Notes under the pieces: generated by a model
Database searches by the model: none
What the model saw: the letters and a program-made list of their open reading frames with translations, nothing else
Told to the model about the DNA's origin: nothing
Source: Cristatella mucedo
Taxonomy: Eukaryota; Bryozoa; Phylactolaemata; Cristatellidae
Reading direction: 5' to 3'
Assembly: GCA_009760855.2 (NCBI GenBank)
Contig: WPIO01000005.1
Span: 7,972,001-8,036,000, forward strand
Length of the DNA stretch: 64,000 nucleotides
Shown: one piece after another, positions 1-10,916 of the stretch
How the letters are laid out: each line of letters starts with the position of its first letter
How positions within the stretch are numbered: the first letter of the stretch is position 1
Program-made: the position numbers and the translations under genes

Positions 1-1450
1 TGATGTATGTGAGGCAACTTACTAAAGCTTATTAGAGGCTCTTTTGGACACAGGGCGTTTGGCGAAAGCAGTCAGGCACACGGAACTGAATTTAAAGATC
101 CCTCTCCAACTAGATGCCGTGCTTTCATGCTTAATAATTACCTTATTATATTCAGTTCTAGAATCTGAATGTAGACAGAGATCGCAATGAGTGTATCCTT
201 CTTATAACTGATTAAGTCAGAATAGGAGCGTGCCGGAACAGTAATTCCGCCAGCATTTCCTCTTTGGAACTTGGTAACTCAGCCGAAATTCCAGTGAAGA
301 GACAGACCTGAGTCTCTACACTGAGAATTCTCGGTGCCATGGGCACATTTAAAAGAAAGCTCACGAATTTTTGGAGACGCTGAAGCTTCACCCTAAGGCA
401 TAATTCCCGCCAGACTTTGCTGAAATTACTTTTATGAAGGATTGCTATACCTGTTAAGCACCTCTGAAAATACTATAGACTCTTATAAAGATTATAGCAC
501 CTCTGGAAACTAATCCCGATCGGGGCGCGTTGCCTTCGAAGCCTTTCACGAGGTAGCCCTACTGGGGAAAGCGTAGCTGGAAGAAGTGTGCCGATGTTGA
601 GCACTTCAATAAGCGTCGAGAAGCGCTCTCTAGGCAGGGCAGTCTCCTTGCATATGCTTAGTAGCCGGAAATAGTACGAAGAGAGGCTAGCATGCTTCTG
701 ACTGATCGCAGGGAGGCAGTTTGTTTGCCGCCTCCACAGAGAAGTCTTCCAAGAGGTGGGCGAACATCTCACCAGCCCCGTGCTCGTGTGCCCACTGCTC
801 ATGGACCTGGTTTTCACGTAGAATAAAATCACTGTGTGCATGCATTCGGCTAGTTAGCCGCTGCCTCAGGCGGCGGCTGACCACACAGCGCCATGTGAAG
901 CCTGCCCATCTCAATCAACGTCTATGACTTCACAAACCCATGAAGACAGAGGGTGAATTGTGCTAGACAGTTTTGTGTAGCATGCTCAAAGTTTAAGTAG
1001 CTTTCAGAGCCCATAGGATAGCCAGAAACTACTTCTCGAGAAACAAAGCGACAGTGAAAGCACAGCTGAATTAGGAGTATATTCGGCGAAGTTATTTGCG
1101 TGGAATTAGCAGCCAGCGAAGGACAGCTGGAAAAGGATGAGCCGCTCACGGGGATGAAACTTTCAGTCGCTGTAGAAGAATTTTAAAAGTGAGTTCCGCA
1201 TCCTATGACCTAAAGAGCAATAGCCGGTGTTTCGGAAAGACTTTAAGCAAATAAATAGAGCAGCCAATGTATTTTCCTTAGATGACCTGAGCACACGAGG
1301 TGGAAACTGGTGCAGCACTTTGGCTATACGTGACGTAGCTAATCGTGTGCCGGCCTTGTGAGTTAAAATGAGAATTTTTCTCTAAATCCGTTGGTCAATC
1401 GGAGCTGCCATTGCTCCGTCAGCAATTGCGACACAAAATAAAACCTCTTG
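1..1450. other. Intron or downstream sequence, no supported gene
   Basis: After exon B7 the gene must continue, but no EGF signature or clear splice-flanked coding stretch is seen here. Overlapping minus-strand ORFs of 122 and 75 aa (473-914) have no recognisable family. Confidence 0.5.
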
Positions 1451-1542
1451 CATTTTGACCTACCTTGCAGGGCTATTCATCAACTGCTGTCCAGGTTGTG
1501 AGGCTTTTTTTGCAGTTCGGCAAAAACTGAATTCCAGTAATC

Positions 1543-1665
<123 letters not shown>

Positions 1666-2028
1666 GTCAGAAACGGAGAGTTGTTGAGTTTTTTGCCAGT
1701 CGCCGTGGTAAGCAGTCACTCAATTTGGACAGAGATCGAGCTTTATGACTGGCTGTCCAAGCAGTCTCCTAAATGAAACTGTTGGTCATGTTTGGTAGAG
1801 GGCACTGACTCGGACTTTATTTTCTGAAGCATCTGTGCGAGCTGTTGCTTTTAAATTTCTTTTTCAACATTAACACATGCTTTAATGTTTACGAATCACC
1901 AAGCAATCGCTCTGTTGTGTCTTGAGAGGCTAGGAGTTCCCACGTTCAGTCATTCATTCCGGCATCTCACTCGGCAGGTCTTCTGGAAGAACTAAATAGC
2001 TTAATACGTGAAGAAGGATAGTGCTTAC

Positions 2029-2279
2029 CTTGGTACCTTGTTGCTGAACAATTACAGAAATAGGATCCCACTGTGTTCACGCAGGTGCCGCTGTTCTTGC
2101 ACAGAGTTCTTCCCGACTCTGTTGCCTCGGCGCATTCTTCGCGATCGGTGGAGCACGTTGGACCAATCCACCCAGGAAGACAATTGCAGTAGACGTTTCC
2201 CAGATTGTCCGAGCAAGTGCCGCCATTATTACACGGATGGCTGACGCACTTATTACCAGAATAGGTTTCGCATGTCGTT
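2029..2279 (-). CDS. EGF-repeat exon B7
   Basis: The exon has 251 bp, phase 2 to 1. The acceptor is ACATGATTGCAG|A and the donor CAAG|GTAAGC. It encodes TTC, closing the B6 domain, then EGF NKCVSHPCNNGGTC to CLPGWIGPTC. A calcium-binding EGF follows (DREEC, CVNTVGSYFC), open at CSATRYQG. It is the counterpart of exon A7. The following exon, which must supply the last Cys, is not in the remaining 2 kb. Confidence 0.92.
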
Positions 2280-2381
2280 CTGCAATCATGTAGAAAGCTT
2301 AAAAATAGATGCGTAGTTTTGATAAGCTCGTTTTGATCTTTCAATCATGTGTCCAAGTTAAAATTGTGTCTGTCAGCTCAC

Positions 2382-2490
2382 CCTTGCCATCCTTGGCCAC
2401 ATTGGCAGACAAAGTTAGTGGCTGATAATGAGCTAGGGAGCGCACACGTGCCTCCATTTTTGCACGGCATCAGCTTGCTGCAATAGTCGT
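2382..2490 (-). CDS. EGF-repeat exon B6
   Basis: The exon has 109 bp. It enters in phase 1 after CTTTTTTCAG and leaves in phase 2 at GG|GTGAGC. It encodes YDYC, then MPCKNGGTC, NFVCQCGQGWQG, one EGF lacking its last Cys. Because it is split by phase and has no internal Met, no ATG-started reading frame covers it. It pairs with exon A6, which has a GC donor in place of GT. Confidence 0.88.
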
Positions 2491-2618
2491 CTGAAAAAAG
2501 AACCGAAACTTATCGATAGAATTTCTGCAACGATTACCTAAGCTGTACTAAATTTTGCTCAGGGAGAGAATAAGGTAAGGACCGCTCAGATAAAACCATT
2601 GTCTTCCAGGTCTCTTAC

Positions 2619-2750
2619 AGTATTCGCACTTGGCCCCGGTGAAGTCGTGAGGGCACAGGCAGATTGCCTGCCCGTGCTGCTGCGTAATGCAAGTTCCATT
2701 GTTCAAGCATGTCAAAGAGCTGCACGCCTGGTTAATGTTGCACTGTATTC
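2619..2750 (-). CDS. EGF-repeat exon B5
   Basis: The exon has 132 bp, phase 1 to 1. The acceptor is TAATGTTTTAG|GA and the donor TACT|GTAAGA. It encodes GIQC (closing the previous EGF), then CNINQACSSLTCLNNGTC to CPHDFTGAKC and two spacer residues. Length, phases and intron position two residues after C6 equal those of exon A5. A LINE fragment sits about 120 bp upstream of the acceptor. Confidence 0.9.
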
Positions 2751-2867
2751 CTAAAACATTAGACAAACTCCGGCATTTGAGATATCAAAATTGGATTACC
2801 TTGGCATGGTATATTTGCATGAAACGTGGCAACGTATGCGAAACGCCACTGCCTCGTCAGCAGGACA

Positions 2868-3095
2868 GGATGTCACAAACGCATCGACCAACTTAGATGT
2901 TGTATCCCTATCTAAACAACCCCGAATTTTAGCAATTGTGTGTGGCTGAAAGTAGGTAAACTTGAATGTGGAGCTGATTTGGTTTTCTAACGAAAGGTCA
3001 CTTTGGAGCATGACTCCTAGAGTTCGTACAGATTCATTAGATGTGCTGGTGGAGCCAACTTTTAGCGTTAGCCTTTCCAATTTCTGAATCAGATG
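2868..3095 (-). mobile_element. L2-type LINE fragment (RT C-terminal part)
   Basis: The minus strand encodes SVRTLGVMLQSDLSLENQIS and IAKIRGCLDRDTTSKLV, matching the post-RT region of the 51 kb copy (SARNLGVIF..DLSLDDHIS). It sits in the intron before exon B5. 5' and 3' truncated. Confidence 0.85.
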
Positions 3096-3099
3096 CGGC

Positions 3100-4280
3100 T
3101 ACTGAATAGTGATACAAGCTAAACACGCTCTTTAAAAAGATTTCATAATTCTTTTAGCCATAATTGCGTTGTCTCTCTTGAAAAAAGAACCTCTTTGAAT
3201 GCGAGCACTTTTGATCAGTTTGATCAAATGCTCTCTGCTGTGACACATAGACCAAGTTGCAGCTTATAACCTGCGCCGGCACTGCCATTACTAGCACTGC
3301 CAATCTCCGCGTCCTTCTGTACCGCGCTTATGTGCTCTGTGCTCAAACTCTCCTCTATGGTCTCTTTAAAATTAAATGCTCCGGAATAGAAGACTACATC
3401 CTTTCAGACACATTTGCATTGTGTGCAACAAGTAAACCGATTTACATTGACTGTTCAATTATCACGATGAACTTGCATACACGGCAATACATCTCTTTGA
3501 ATAAGAATACTGTGACATATTAATTTGCTGCGCAAAAAGTCACATACTGTTATTTACGTGGCCACACATAAGCCTATTACTTTGCCTTGCTTGGTAGAGC
3601 GATGATATTATAGAGGTAATCCTTTTGGTCTTTATGTACTTGAGATGTGCCACAAATATAATGTGCTGCATTTTATAAATATGCAACTCCGTTTAGCGTC
3701 CCCTTGAAACTGGGGACATATTCGTTCCAACGACCAATAAATTGTTTTACCCGCACCAAATATTTAGGGTATCCCCAACAATCTTGTCTGTACGAGCTTG
3801 AGGTTCCATTGACTCTATCTCACGGCTTTCAACAGCGACGCTTTCTATTTCCATGTTTGATTTCCCACAGCCTCAGTCAGTAAGTGAATTTTTTTATGCA
3901 AGTGACCTCAATTCGTTGCTATTTAACGCACACATAATATGTAGCTCAGAGATTTGAATATGCAATTATGGAGCAGTACCAAAACATACATACCCAAGCA
4001 CCACAAAGTCGATAAGGCTGTGCAATTTTACGTACGATGACTTGATAACCAGCTTTCTTACCATAAAATAGGATTAATTTAAAAGCTACGAAGCAGCTTC
4101 ATATTTTTTGGAAGAATTTGATGGTCCAGAATTAAACACTGCAATATATAATATACTAATATTTTTTATTGTATGAGATCTTGAAAGATCACTTCAAAGA
4201 CAACACATTGAATGCGACCTTGTGCTTTGGAATTAAAAAGTATGTGGAGAGATGTTGGCATTTAAATATAAAATAACCAC
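3100..4280. other. Intronic stretch, nothing recognised
   Basis: AT-rich sequence with no supported ORF, RNA or repeat match inside the window. Confidence 0.4.
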
Positions 4281-4284
4281 ACAA

Positions 4285-4680
4285 CCCCCCTTTGTTGATC
4301 AACGGATAGGGAGCTAACTTCTAAAGCTGGCTCACAAGCCAGCCATTGGTTTAGCTTCTTCGTACCTTGCTGAACCAATGCACCAGCTTCAGACTCTGTT
4401 TGCCCTTTGGACCTCTATGGACATTAAGTTAGCTGTTAGCTGTAAGACGGTTGGCTGCAGAAGTTTTTGCTATTCAGGTCCGAGATTTTGGAACTCACTT
4501 TCTAAAGTTCTTAACCAATGACAGTTTATCTTCAGCTTCCGAATGTGGCATATTCTTTTCAGCCGCCTTGGTGTCCAGCCGCTATTTCCATGCTACTCGC
4601 ATCCTCACCTGACCTTCCAACTTAGCTACGCTTTAGAATTTCTCTTTGTCACCTGAAATAGTGCGTGTACAGGATTACAG
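4285..4680 (+). mobile_element. Divergent L2-type LINE fragment
   Basis: Near 4296 TTGATCAACGGAT is followed by GAGCTAACTTCTAAAGCTGG. This parallels TTGATCAACGGATGCAGAGC in the 10-12 kb element, i.e. the LP-VDQR region after the RT. Strongly degraded. Confidence 0.5.
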
Positions 4681-5232
4681 GATGCTCAGCAAAAGCCACT
4701 TAAACTTTGGTTTTGCAATGACAAAATCTCCAGCATTGCGCCCTCTGAATCTATTTAGCTTTGCGAGATTACAGACCAAGGTACAATACCGTCGATGACT
4801 GGTTTGAGTTGGTGCTTATGAAATGACCAGTCCTTCTTAGATAAAGAGTTAGTTTTGGCAGCCTCATACAGGACGGCGCTCTTAACATTTTCGCTGCTAC
4901 TGAGACTGGGCTGAAGTTGAAAACTGGAAGGCTATCACTGACCGATACCAACCTTGAAGGCTTCGCCTTCTTCGCATTTCGAGATAATTGAAACTTGGCG
5001 CCCGAGTAGCAATTGCCTCCAGCAGATCTTCTTATTTCACGTGCTCCTGCTAAGCAATCTTTAGGATCTCTGTTTTTGTTTTCAATGTCCAGCTAGTAGC
5101 TCGCCGCCGATAGTGGTGGCATCACTGATTTTTCTGACTTCCTCTCAGTCCTTTGCACTGGGCACTGTCTTCATATCACGATAGGTAATTTCTGTATTCT
5201 TTTGATCGCCCAATATGTGCAATCTGTTCGAA

Positions 5233-5283
5233 CATGCTGGCATGCTGGCATGCTGGCATGCTGGCACGCTGGCACGCTGGCAC
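5233..5283. repeat. Short tandem repeat, 8-bp unit CATGCTGG
   Basis: About six copies, the last ones with CACGCTGG. The unit contains the palindrome GCATGC across junctions. Confidence 0.9.
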
Positions 5284-5479
5284 TGAGTTAATTTTACTCC
5301 TTGTTCACGCTCACTCCCTGCACAAACAAAAGATCACAACCTTGGCCATATTTTTCTGATGCGACTTTACCCCATAAAACCCTTTCTCCACCCAATTTTG
5401 TACATCTCAGCAAATTTGGGTTTAATTATTCCTGTAACTTGCTTCTTTTTCTTTCGAATTCAAAATTGCAAGTGGGGTG

Positions 5480-5930
5480 AGAAACCTACGGTCGACATAC
5501 TTCAGAGGTTCCTCGGACGATTTCTACATTAATACTCTACAGTCTCCCACTGAGATAGGACCTGAACCAGTGCAGAGCAGTGCCAGTGATTCCCAGGCGA
5601 GATGAGAGGGGTTCAAGTAGGACTTTTTGATTGATAGTATCAAAAGCTGCCCAGAGATCGAGAAAAACAAGCAGAGATATTATAGCCATGGCTGCATTCC
5701 TAAGTAGGTCATCGTGCACCCGAATCAATGCTGACTTTGTGGAGTGATTAGCTCTAAAGCCAGACTGGAACTTACTAGCAAAGTTTGCAGTTTCAATATA
5801 TAACTTGCAGACATGCTCAATGAGTTTGTACCTCTGACTGAGCGCACTGTACGCCCTCGCCCAGACGGCCTAAGGTCTATCGCAGGCGTTATCCTAGCTA
5901 GGACTGGCAAGGCTCAGGCTATAAAAAGCA
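5480..5930 (-). mobile_element. Inverted 5' part of an L2 LINE (RT domain)
   Basis: The minus strand reads KFQSGFRANHSTKSAL, then LLVFLDLWAAFDTINQKVLL and WFRSYLSGRL, the finger and first palm motif of the L2 reverse transcriptase. It lies head-on to the plus-strand copy that starts near 5990 and repeats its last ~135 bp in inverted form. Confidence 0.85.
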
Positions 5931-5989
5931 TACCAGATCAGTACTAACTTTCCATTGACAGTCATATGAGAAATACTGCGATCTTGCCT

Positions 5990-7325
5990 ATCGATCATAG
6001 CAAAGGCCAAGCCTAGCTTCTATAAAAACAAGTCCTTCTTGAGCGCCTCTCATCTCGCCTGGGCATCACTGGCACTTCACTGCAATGGTTCAGGTCCTAT
6101 CTCAGTGGAAGACTGTAGAGTATTTATTTAGAAATCGTCCGAGGAACCTCTGAAGTATTGAGTACCTCGGGGCCTTATGAACGGTCCCATTCTTTCACGG
6201 TTTATACTCTTCCTCTCACGGGTGTGATTGCCAAGCACAATTCAGGCTTTCATTTCTATGCAGTCGGCATTCAGTTGTACCTTTGCTTTGATTCCCTCCA
6301 GCCCTCCAGCACGTCAAATTCTGTCAGCTCCCTTGCTGTATGTATTGATGGCATTAACACATGAATGGCAGCAATATTTCTTTAATTATATGGTGATAAA
6401 ACCAACTTACTAGTTATGGGTAAACCAAGTGTGATTCAGAATTTGGAAAGATTGTTGCTAACAATCGTCTCTATCAGCATATGTCATGTTGATTCTGCTC
6501 AAAATCTAGGCATCCTGTTCCAAAGTGAATTGTCATTACGTGATCACATCAGCTCCACAGCCAAGTATGCCTCTTTCAGCTACATGGCATTGCTTAATTC
6601 CGGCTTGCTTAGACAGGGATATCACGTCTAAATTGGTCCGTGCTCGCACTGTTTGCTGGTCTAAGGACCTGTGCAATCAGATGCTTACAGGTGGCGCAAG
6701 ATTCTGCAGCTAGGCTTGTCTGTCGTGCCATAAGCGTCGACGTTGCCACATCACACCGCTTCTAACAACCTGCACTGGCTCCCAGTCAAGCAATGGATCG
6801 ACTTACAGATTTTTGTCACTCACTTTTCGTCCCTTCATTCTTTGGCTCCAGCCTATCAGATCAAGTCCCCCTCCAGGCTAAGCATCATACCATTCGCTTT
6901 TTTGGAATCTAATAGTTTATTAATAAATCGTACGAACCTCAAATTCTTTAAAGACATTTAGGGAACTTTTGAAGGGACTTTGCTTCGTATGCTTCCAGAG
7001 CCTGGAACTCACTCCCGACTTGCATTACATCCCCTGATTTGACGACATTTAAAAAGAAGTTAAATTCCATCCATGAATCACAGCATTTAGTGGGTCCATA
7101 TGATTCGTTTTTTTGTCTTTGTGCATGCTGACACTGTGCTTGCTGCCACTAATCATATTTGCATGCTCACCCTGTGCATGTCACCCCTAAACATGTTACG
7201 CTTGTTGTCATTGAGCATGCTACCACTAACCATGCGATCGGGCTTCATTTGTAACAGATGTAAAGTGCCTAGACAGAAATTTAATTCTCTGATAAAGCTA
7301 TTTTAATTGTAGTATTATTATTACT
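5990..7325 (+). mobile_element. L2 LINE 3' half, degenerate
   Basis: The plus strand has LGITGTSLQWFRSYLSGRL, HNSGFHFYAVGIQLYLCF (YADD changed to YAVG), NLLVMGKPSVIQNLERL and LHWLPVKQWIDLQIF. It ends with the LINE tail and (ATT)n near 7325. Many stops and frame breaks; inactive. Confidence 0.88.
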
Positions 7326-7329
7326 TTTT

Positions 7330-8060
7330 CACTTACTGAGATTACTATTGTGGCTACGGAATCGGCGCTGTACTCTGTGAAAGCTATAAGTACAGCACTG
7401 GCTTAGTCTTCCCAGGTTTATTCTCACAGAGACACTTACGGCAAGCATTTCGGCTAAAGCGAGTGTTAAGCCTTTAAGCTTTCAGCGTGTCATCACCATC
7501 ACTTAGTTTCGCCCCAGCGCAAGTTCTGACCGCCAACGGGTGTGCTCCATGCCGGCACGTGACCGCATCCTTGCCAAGATTCTTTACTTCGCGCTATCCG
7601 CTCTCGCTCTCTCTCTCTTCACGGCTCATGCTCTGGAGCAGCCTACCCGACGACTACCATACAGTATGCACGCTTGCCCGCCTGCGTCGCCTGCGCATTA
7701 ATACAGCCGCCGTCTCACCCACAACACGTACACGGGGGGGGGGGGCTTCACCGTGCGTCGTTACTCTTCGTTGTCGTGCCCCGGCTCTCGCCATGCGAGC
7801 CCCCACATAGCTACCGCACATATACTGTGTAATTATAGCAAGATCTCTAACGAGAACGTGATTTTCCTACTTTCATATTTAAGCGACCTTTTTGGCCCCG
7901 TCGCGGAACTAGCTAGCTAGTTATAAATGGATGAATGGCCGCCTCTCGAGTCCTCGAGCGTGGTGGTGAATCGAAGCCCGTGGGAAATCGCACGTGGGCG
8001 GCGTGTCACGTGACCTCGTCTTTAAAGAGCACACGGTCGCGGGTGCAAGTGCGACTCCTA
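7330..8060. other. Intronic stretch, partly GC-rich
   Basis: The region at 7480-7920 is GC-richer, with a short (CT) run near 7605 and a G run near 7735. No family was recognised in the 107-aa plus-strand ORF. Confidence 0.35.
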
Positions 8061-8061
8061 C

Positions 8062-8181
8062 CTGTCCAGCCCGGATGGCACGAGCACTGATAGCTCCGGC
8101 CGATAGCTTCTGTGCAATCTCCGTACGTTCCGCAAGGTGAACTGGCACAGTCATTTGCCGTGTCGACGGTGCAAACCACGC
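8062..8181 (-). CDS. EGF-repeat exon B4
   Basis: The exon has 120 bp, phase 1 to 1. The acceptor is TTTGAAGGAG|GC and the donor ACAG|GTAGGA. It encodes GVVC, then EGF TANDCASSPCGTYGDC to CSCHPGWTG. The preceding intron is only 84 bp, the shortest of the locus, and is of GC-AG type. It pairs with exon A4. Confidence 0.85.
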
Positions 8182-8265
8182 CTCCTTCAAAGTACGTGGC
8201 ATCGCAGCAATGACGCTGTTGATTCCATTTTAATCGAGCGATAAATTTAAGGATTCTATACTTGC

Positions 8266-8378
8266 CGACTCCGTCTGGGCATTGGCAGGTGAAGGAAAAG
8301 CCACTGGCTGTACATGTTCCGCCATTTTGACAAGGCGAGCTGCCACACTGCGTTCTCAAGTCGTTGTTGCACGTCGGC
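8266..8378 (-). CDS. EGF-repeat exon B3 (GC donor)
   Basis: The exon has 113 bp. It enters in phase 2 after GCCTCGACAG and leaves in phase 1 at GTCG|GCAAGT, a close match to the consensus of minor GC donors. It encodes PTC, closing the previous EGF, then LRTQCGSSPCQNGGTC to CQCPDGVG. Reading through the 84-bp intron (8182-8265) keeps an open frame but destroys the C5-x8-C6 spacing; removing it restores eight residues. Exon A3, its counterpart, has a GT donor. Confidence 0.85.
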
Positions 8379-9720
8379 CTGTCGAGGCGATACGTTGCTC
8401 CAAACATATGCATTTTGCCTAGACTTTTTGCGCTGCTCCCAAAGGCTTCCTAATCTTTATTTCTCACACACACACACAAACAGATTGCAACGCAGCGCCA
8501 GTCTTGCAATCAGTGATATTTTGGGCTGCTTCGGGCGTGTTAATATGCCCAATATATGGCAGCTTAAAGCCCTTTATTAGCCCCAAAAATGTACGGTGTC
8601 TACCGGATATGCCGGGAGGTTGCTTGGGGTTCTTTCACTATCGCACCTAAAAAGCACAATGGTATTTTATAAATAAATCGATCTTCTAAGTTTATCGAAT
8701 TGCGGGTGAAACCACTTAGTTAGAGTCAACCAGTTGTGTGCCATTTGACAAATCCCCACAGTTTGGGACGAGCAAATATGTCACCGCCACCTATATGAGC
8801 CGTTACTGCCATTTATAACTACAAGGTGACCTGTCACTGGCTCTCTAACAGCTGCAGCAAGAAAATGTTAGCAAGAAAAAATAGGTGAGCCTCTTAAATC
8901 AAGATACTACACACTTTTTAAATGTGCTTCGAGTGTTAATTCGCTCCTACTAACAAGCAGACCTTCTAGCTAGGAGCGAGCAGGGCTATAAATGGCTAGT
9001 AAAGGCCACACGGCTTTGTAGCTAGAGGGAGTTTTGAGCTTAGTGGCTACAGTGGATTCAGCTATGCTAAATGTCAGCTTCCGGTCTCATGCTGCTACCC
9101 TGATGCACAGTAATGCCTTTTACAGTGATGCACTTAGATTTCGCAGATTCTTCTCAACCGGTAAATTCGGGCTCGCAGAAATGTTTTTTTCACATCAGTG
9201 CATTTGCATCCCGCACTGTTTATCCTTTAAACCTTTAGATTGTTTTTTTTCCATTGAACTGCGAGCACTTTTTCGTGGATTTTGAGGAGCTTTCAAACGT
9301 CATAAAGATATAAAGATAGTTGAATATTTATAGATATAAACATTGATAGATATAAAGATAGTCATAAAGATAGTTAAGCCGCAGTACGGTCCTCATCCCA
9401 AAGGCTACAAGCGAACTAGGAATAAGTGAATTCGAGCTTTTAAGCACCAGACAGGCGAAGAGATTATCAAGTGCTTGCGAATTATTTGAGTTCTCTACGA
9501 TAAGAACCTGATTTTTGAGATTTTTATTTCAAAGACTGCTTTAATGAAACTGTCATCGCACTCGTTCTCTCGACAGATTTAATGGTTACCCCAACATTGG
9601 CCAAAGATTTAGCTAGAGCCCTGATCCAGTCAAGTTAAACAACTTTTAATTTTTTGGCAAAGCTACCGAAAACTTTCATAATCAATTTCATGTTATTTAA
9701 TTTATCTCTTCCTGTTACTC
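8379..9720. other. Intronic stretch, nothing recognised
   Basis: Contains a short CACACA run near 8466 and a small ATAAAGATA-type repeat at 9300-9375. No supported gene. Confidence 0.4.
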
Positions 9721-9820
9721 CGCAAAAACTAAGTGAATGTTACGCATGAGATTTTTCCCTAGTGCACTCACAACCTAAGCAGCTTTCGGTGTGCATGTGG
9801 TCGCAAACATAAGGCCTCCA
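9700..9820 (+). repeat. Copy of unclassified ~260-bp repeat family (5' part)
   Basis: TTTATCTCTTCCTGTTACTC, then AACTAAGTGAATGTTACGC and GCAGCTTTCGGTGTGCATG match the 29.4 kb and 38.1 kb copies. Truncated at the right. Confidence 0.65.
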
Positions 9821-10148
9821 TAGTTACTCAAAATAGGACCTGCTTAGCATAAGGTTCGATGTCGCCATTAGTCGAGACCTATCGGTGGGCCTTCTTCGGT
9901 GGGTCAGTGAGAACCTTTCTGCATACTGCGTTCGCCCTATCAACAGCTCGGCTATCAAACCCGCGACCCCTTAGTTTAAAGCACCGAATAGCACTCGTTG
10001 CCGTAGTAGCTAACCTGCCGTGCCTCAGCATGTTGTGAAACGTCGACCGTTGACCGGCGACAGTTACTAAGGTTCAATTCAAATTCGAAGGTCCGCGTCT
10101 GCCGGGCCGGCTACACGCCGACTTGAATATCAAGTACATTATCAATAC

Positions 10149-10916
10149 GTGCCACGTCATCGGCGTCGCGCAGTTGTTGAACAGCCTCTTAAATTCTGCC
10201 AACTAAATGTCTGCTCCCAAAAAACCAAGGGGCTACTTATCCATGATCAGGTGGTCCAGGAGAAGCTAGGTACATTTCTGCTTACCGAAACTTGGATAAC
10301 ACCTTGTTCCAGTCGCTGTATATCTGTGACCGCCCCACCCGGATTCTCATTTTATCTGTCCATGCGTTCTGACAAAGTTGGTGGCAGGGTTGTAATTGTT
10401 GTTCCTGAATCTGTTGGCTATAACATGTGCAGTTTTTCGCATGTGCCATCGTTTGAATCAGTTGCGATCAGGCCTTCATCAAAGACAATACCTCTCACTG
10501 TTGTGATATACTGGCGTTCTTCTGGCTGTCAAAACATGTTTATAGAGGAGTTTTCCGAGTTCCGAGCTAAAATATTTGTCTGTGACAGACCGTTACTTAT
10601 TGCTGGAGACTTCAATATTCACGTTGAAAACCGTATCAACAACCAGGTCTGCTCATTTCTTGACTTTCTGGAGAATTTTGATTTGGTCCAACACGTTAAT
10701 CATACCACTCACGTCTGTGGCCATATTCTAGATCTCGTGACCACTAACAATATCTTCCCCACTGACCTTGAGGTATGCCCGCTGACCCTCTCCGAGCATC
10801 GTTCGGTCTCGTTTACTGCTCCTGCTCCCTTGTACGTACAGGGTAATGTCGAACTTGTCCAGCGACGTAACTTAAAAAGCAATGACGTAGGCCCATTTTT
10901 TAAATCTGTGGTGTAG
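10149..10916 (+). CDS. L2-type LINE ORF2 endonuclease domain (non-functional element)
   Basis: The 255-codon ORF has the order of an exonuclease-endonuclease-phosphatase domain of non-LTR retrotransposons. LKFCQLNVCSQKTKG comes near the start, then LGTFLLTETWI, GGRVVIVVPE, LLIAGDFNIHVEN at about residue 153, ILDLVTTNNIF and LSEHRSVSF near the end. Such domains nick target DNA for target-primed reverse transcription. The conserved Glu (TET), Asp/Asn (GDFN) and terminal His (SEH) are all present, so this domain looks intact. The ORF stops at TAG just after it, and the RT behind is deleted and frameshifted, so the element cannot move by itself. The real ORF2 start is probably not this ATG. Confidence 0.85.
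   Translation: MPRHRRRAVVEQPLKFCQLNVCSQKTKGLLIHDQVVQEKLGTFLLTETWITPCSSRCISVTAPPGFSFYLSMRSDKVGGRVVIVVPESVGYNMCSFSHVPSFESVAIRPSSKTIPLTVVIYWRSSGCQNMFIEEFSEFRAKIFVCDRPLLIAGDFNIHVENRINNQVCSFLDFLENFDLVQHVNHTTHVCGHILDLVTTNNIFPTDLEVCPLTLSEHRSVSFTAPAPLYVQGNVELVQRRNLKSNDVGPFFKSVV

Noticed and set aside
473-914. Overlapping minus-strand ORFs (122 and 75 aa) as the next EGF-gene exon
   Set aside because: No EGF cysteine pattern and no acceptor in phase 1, as exon B7 requires.
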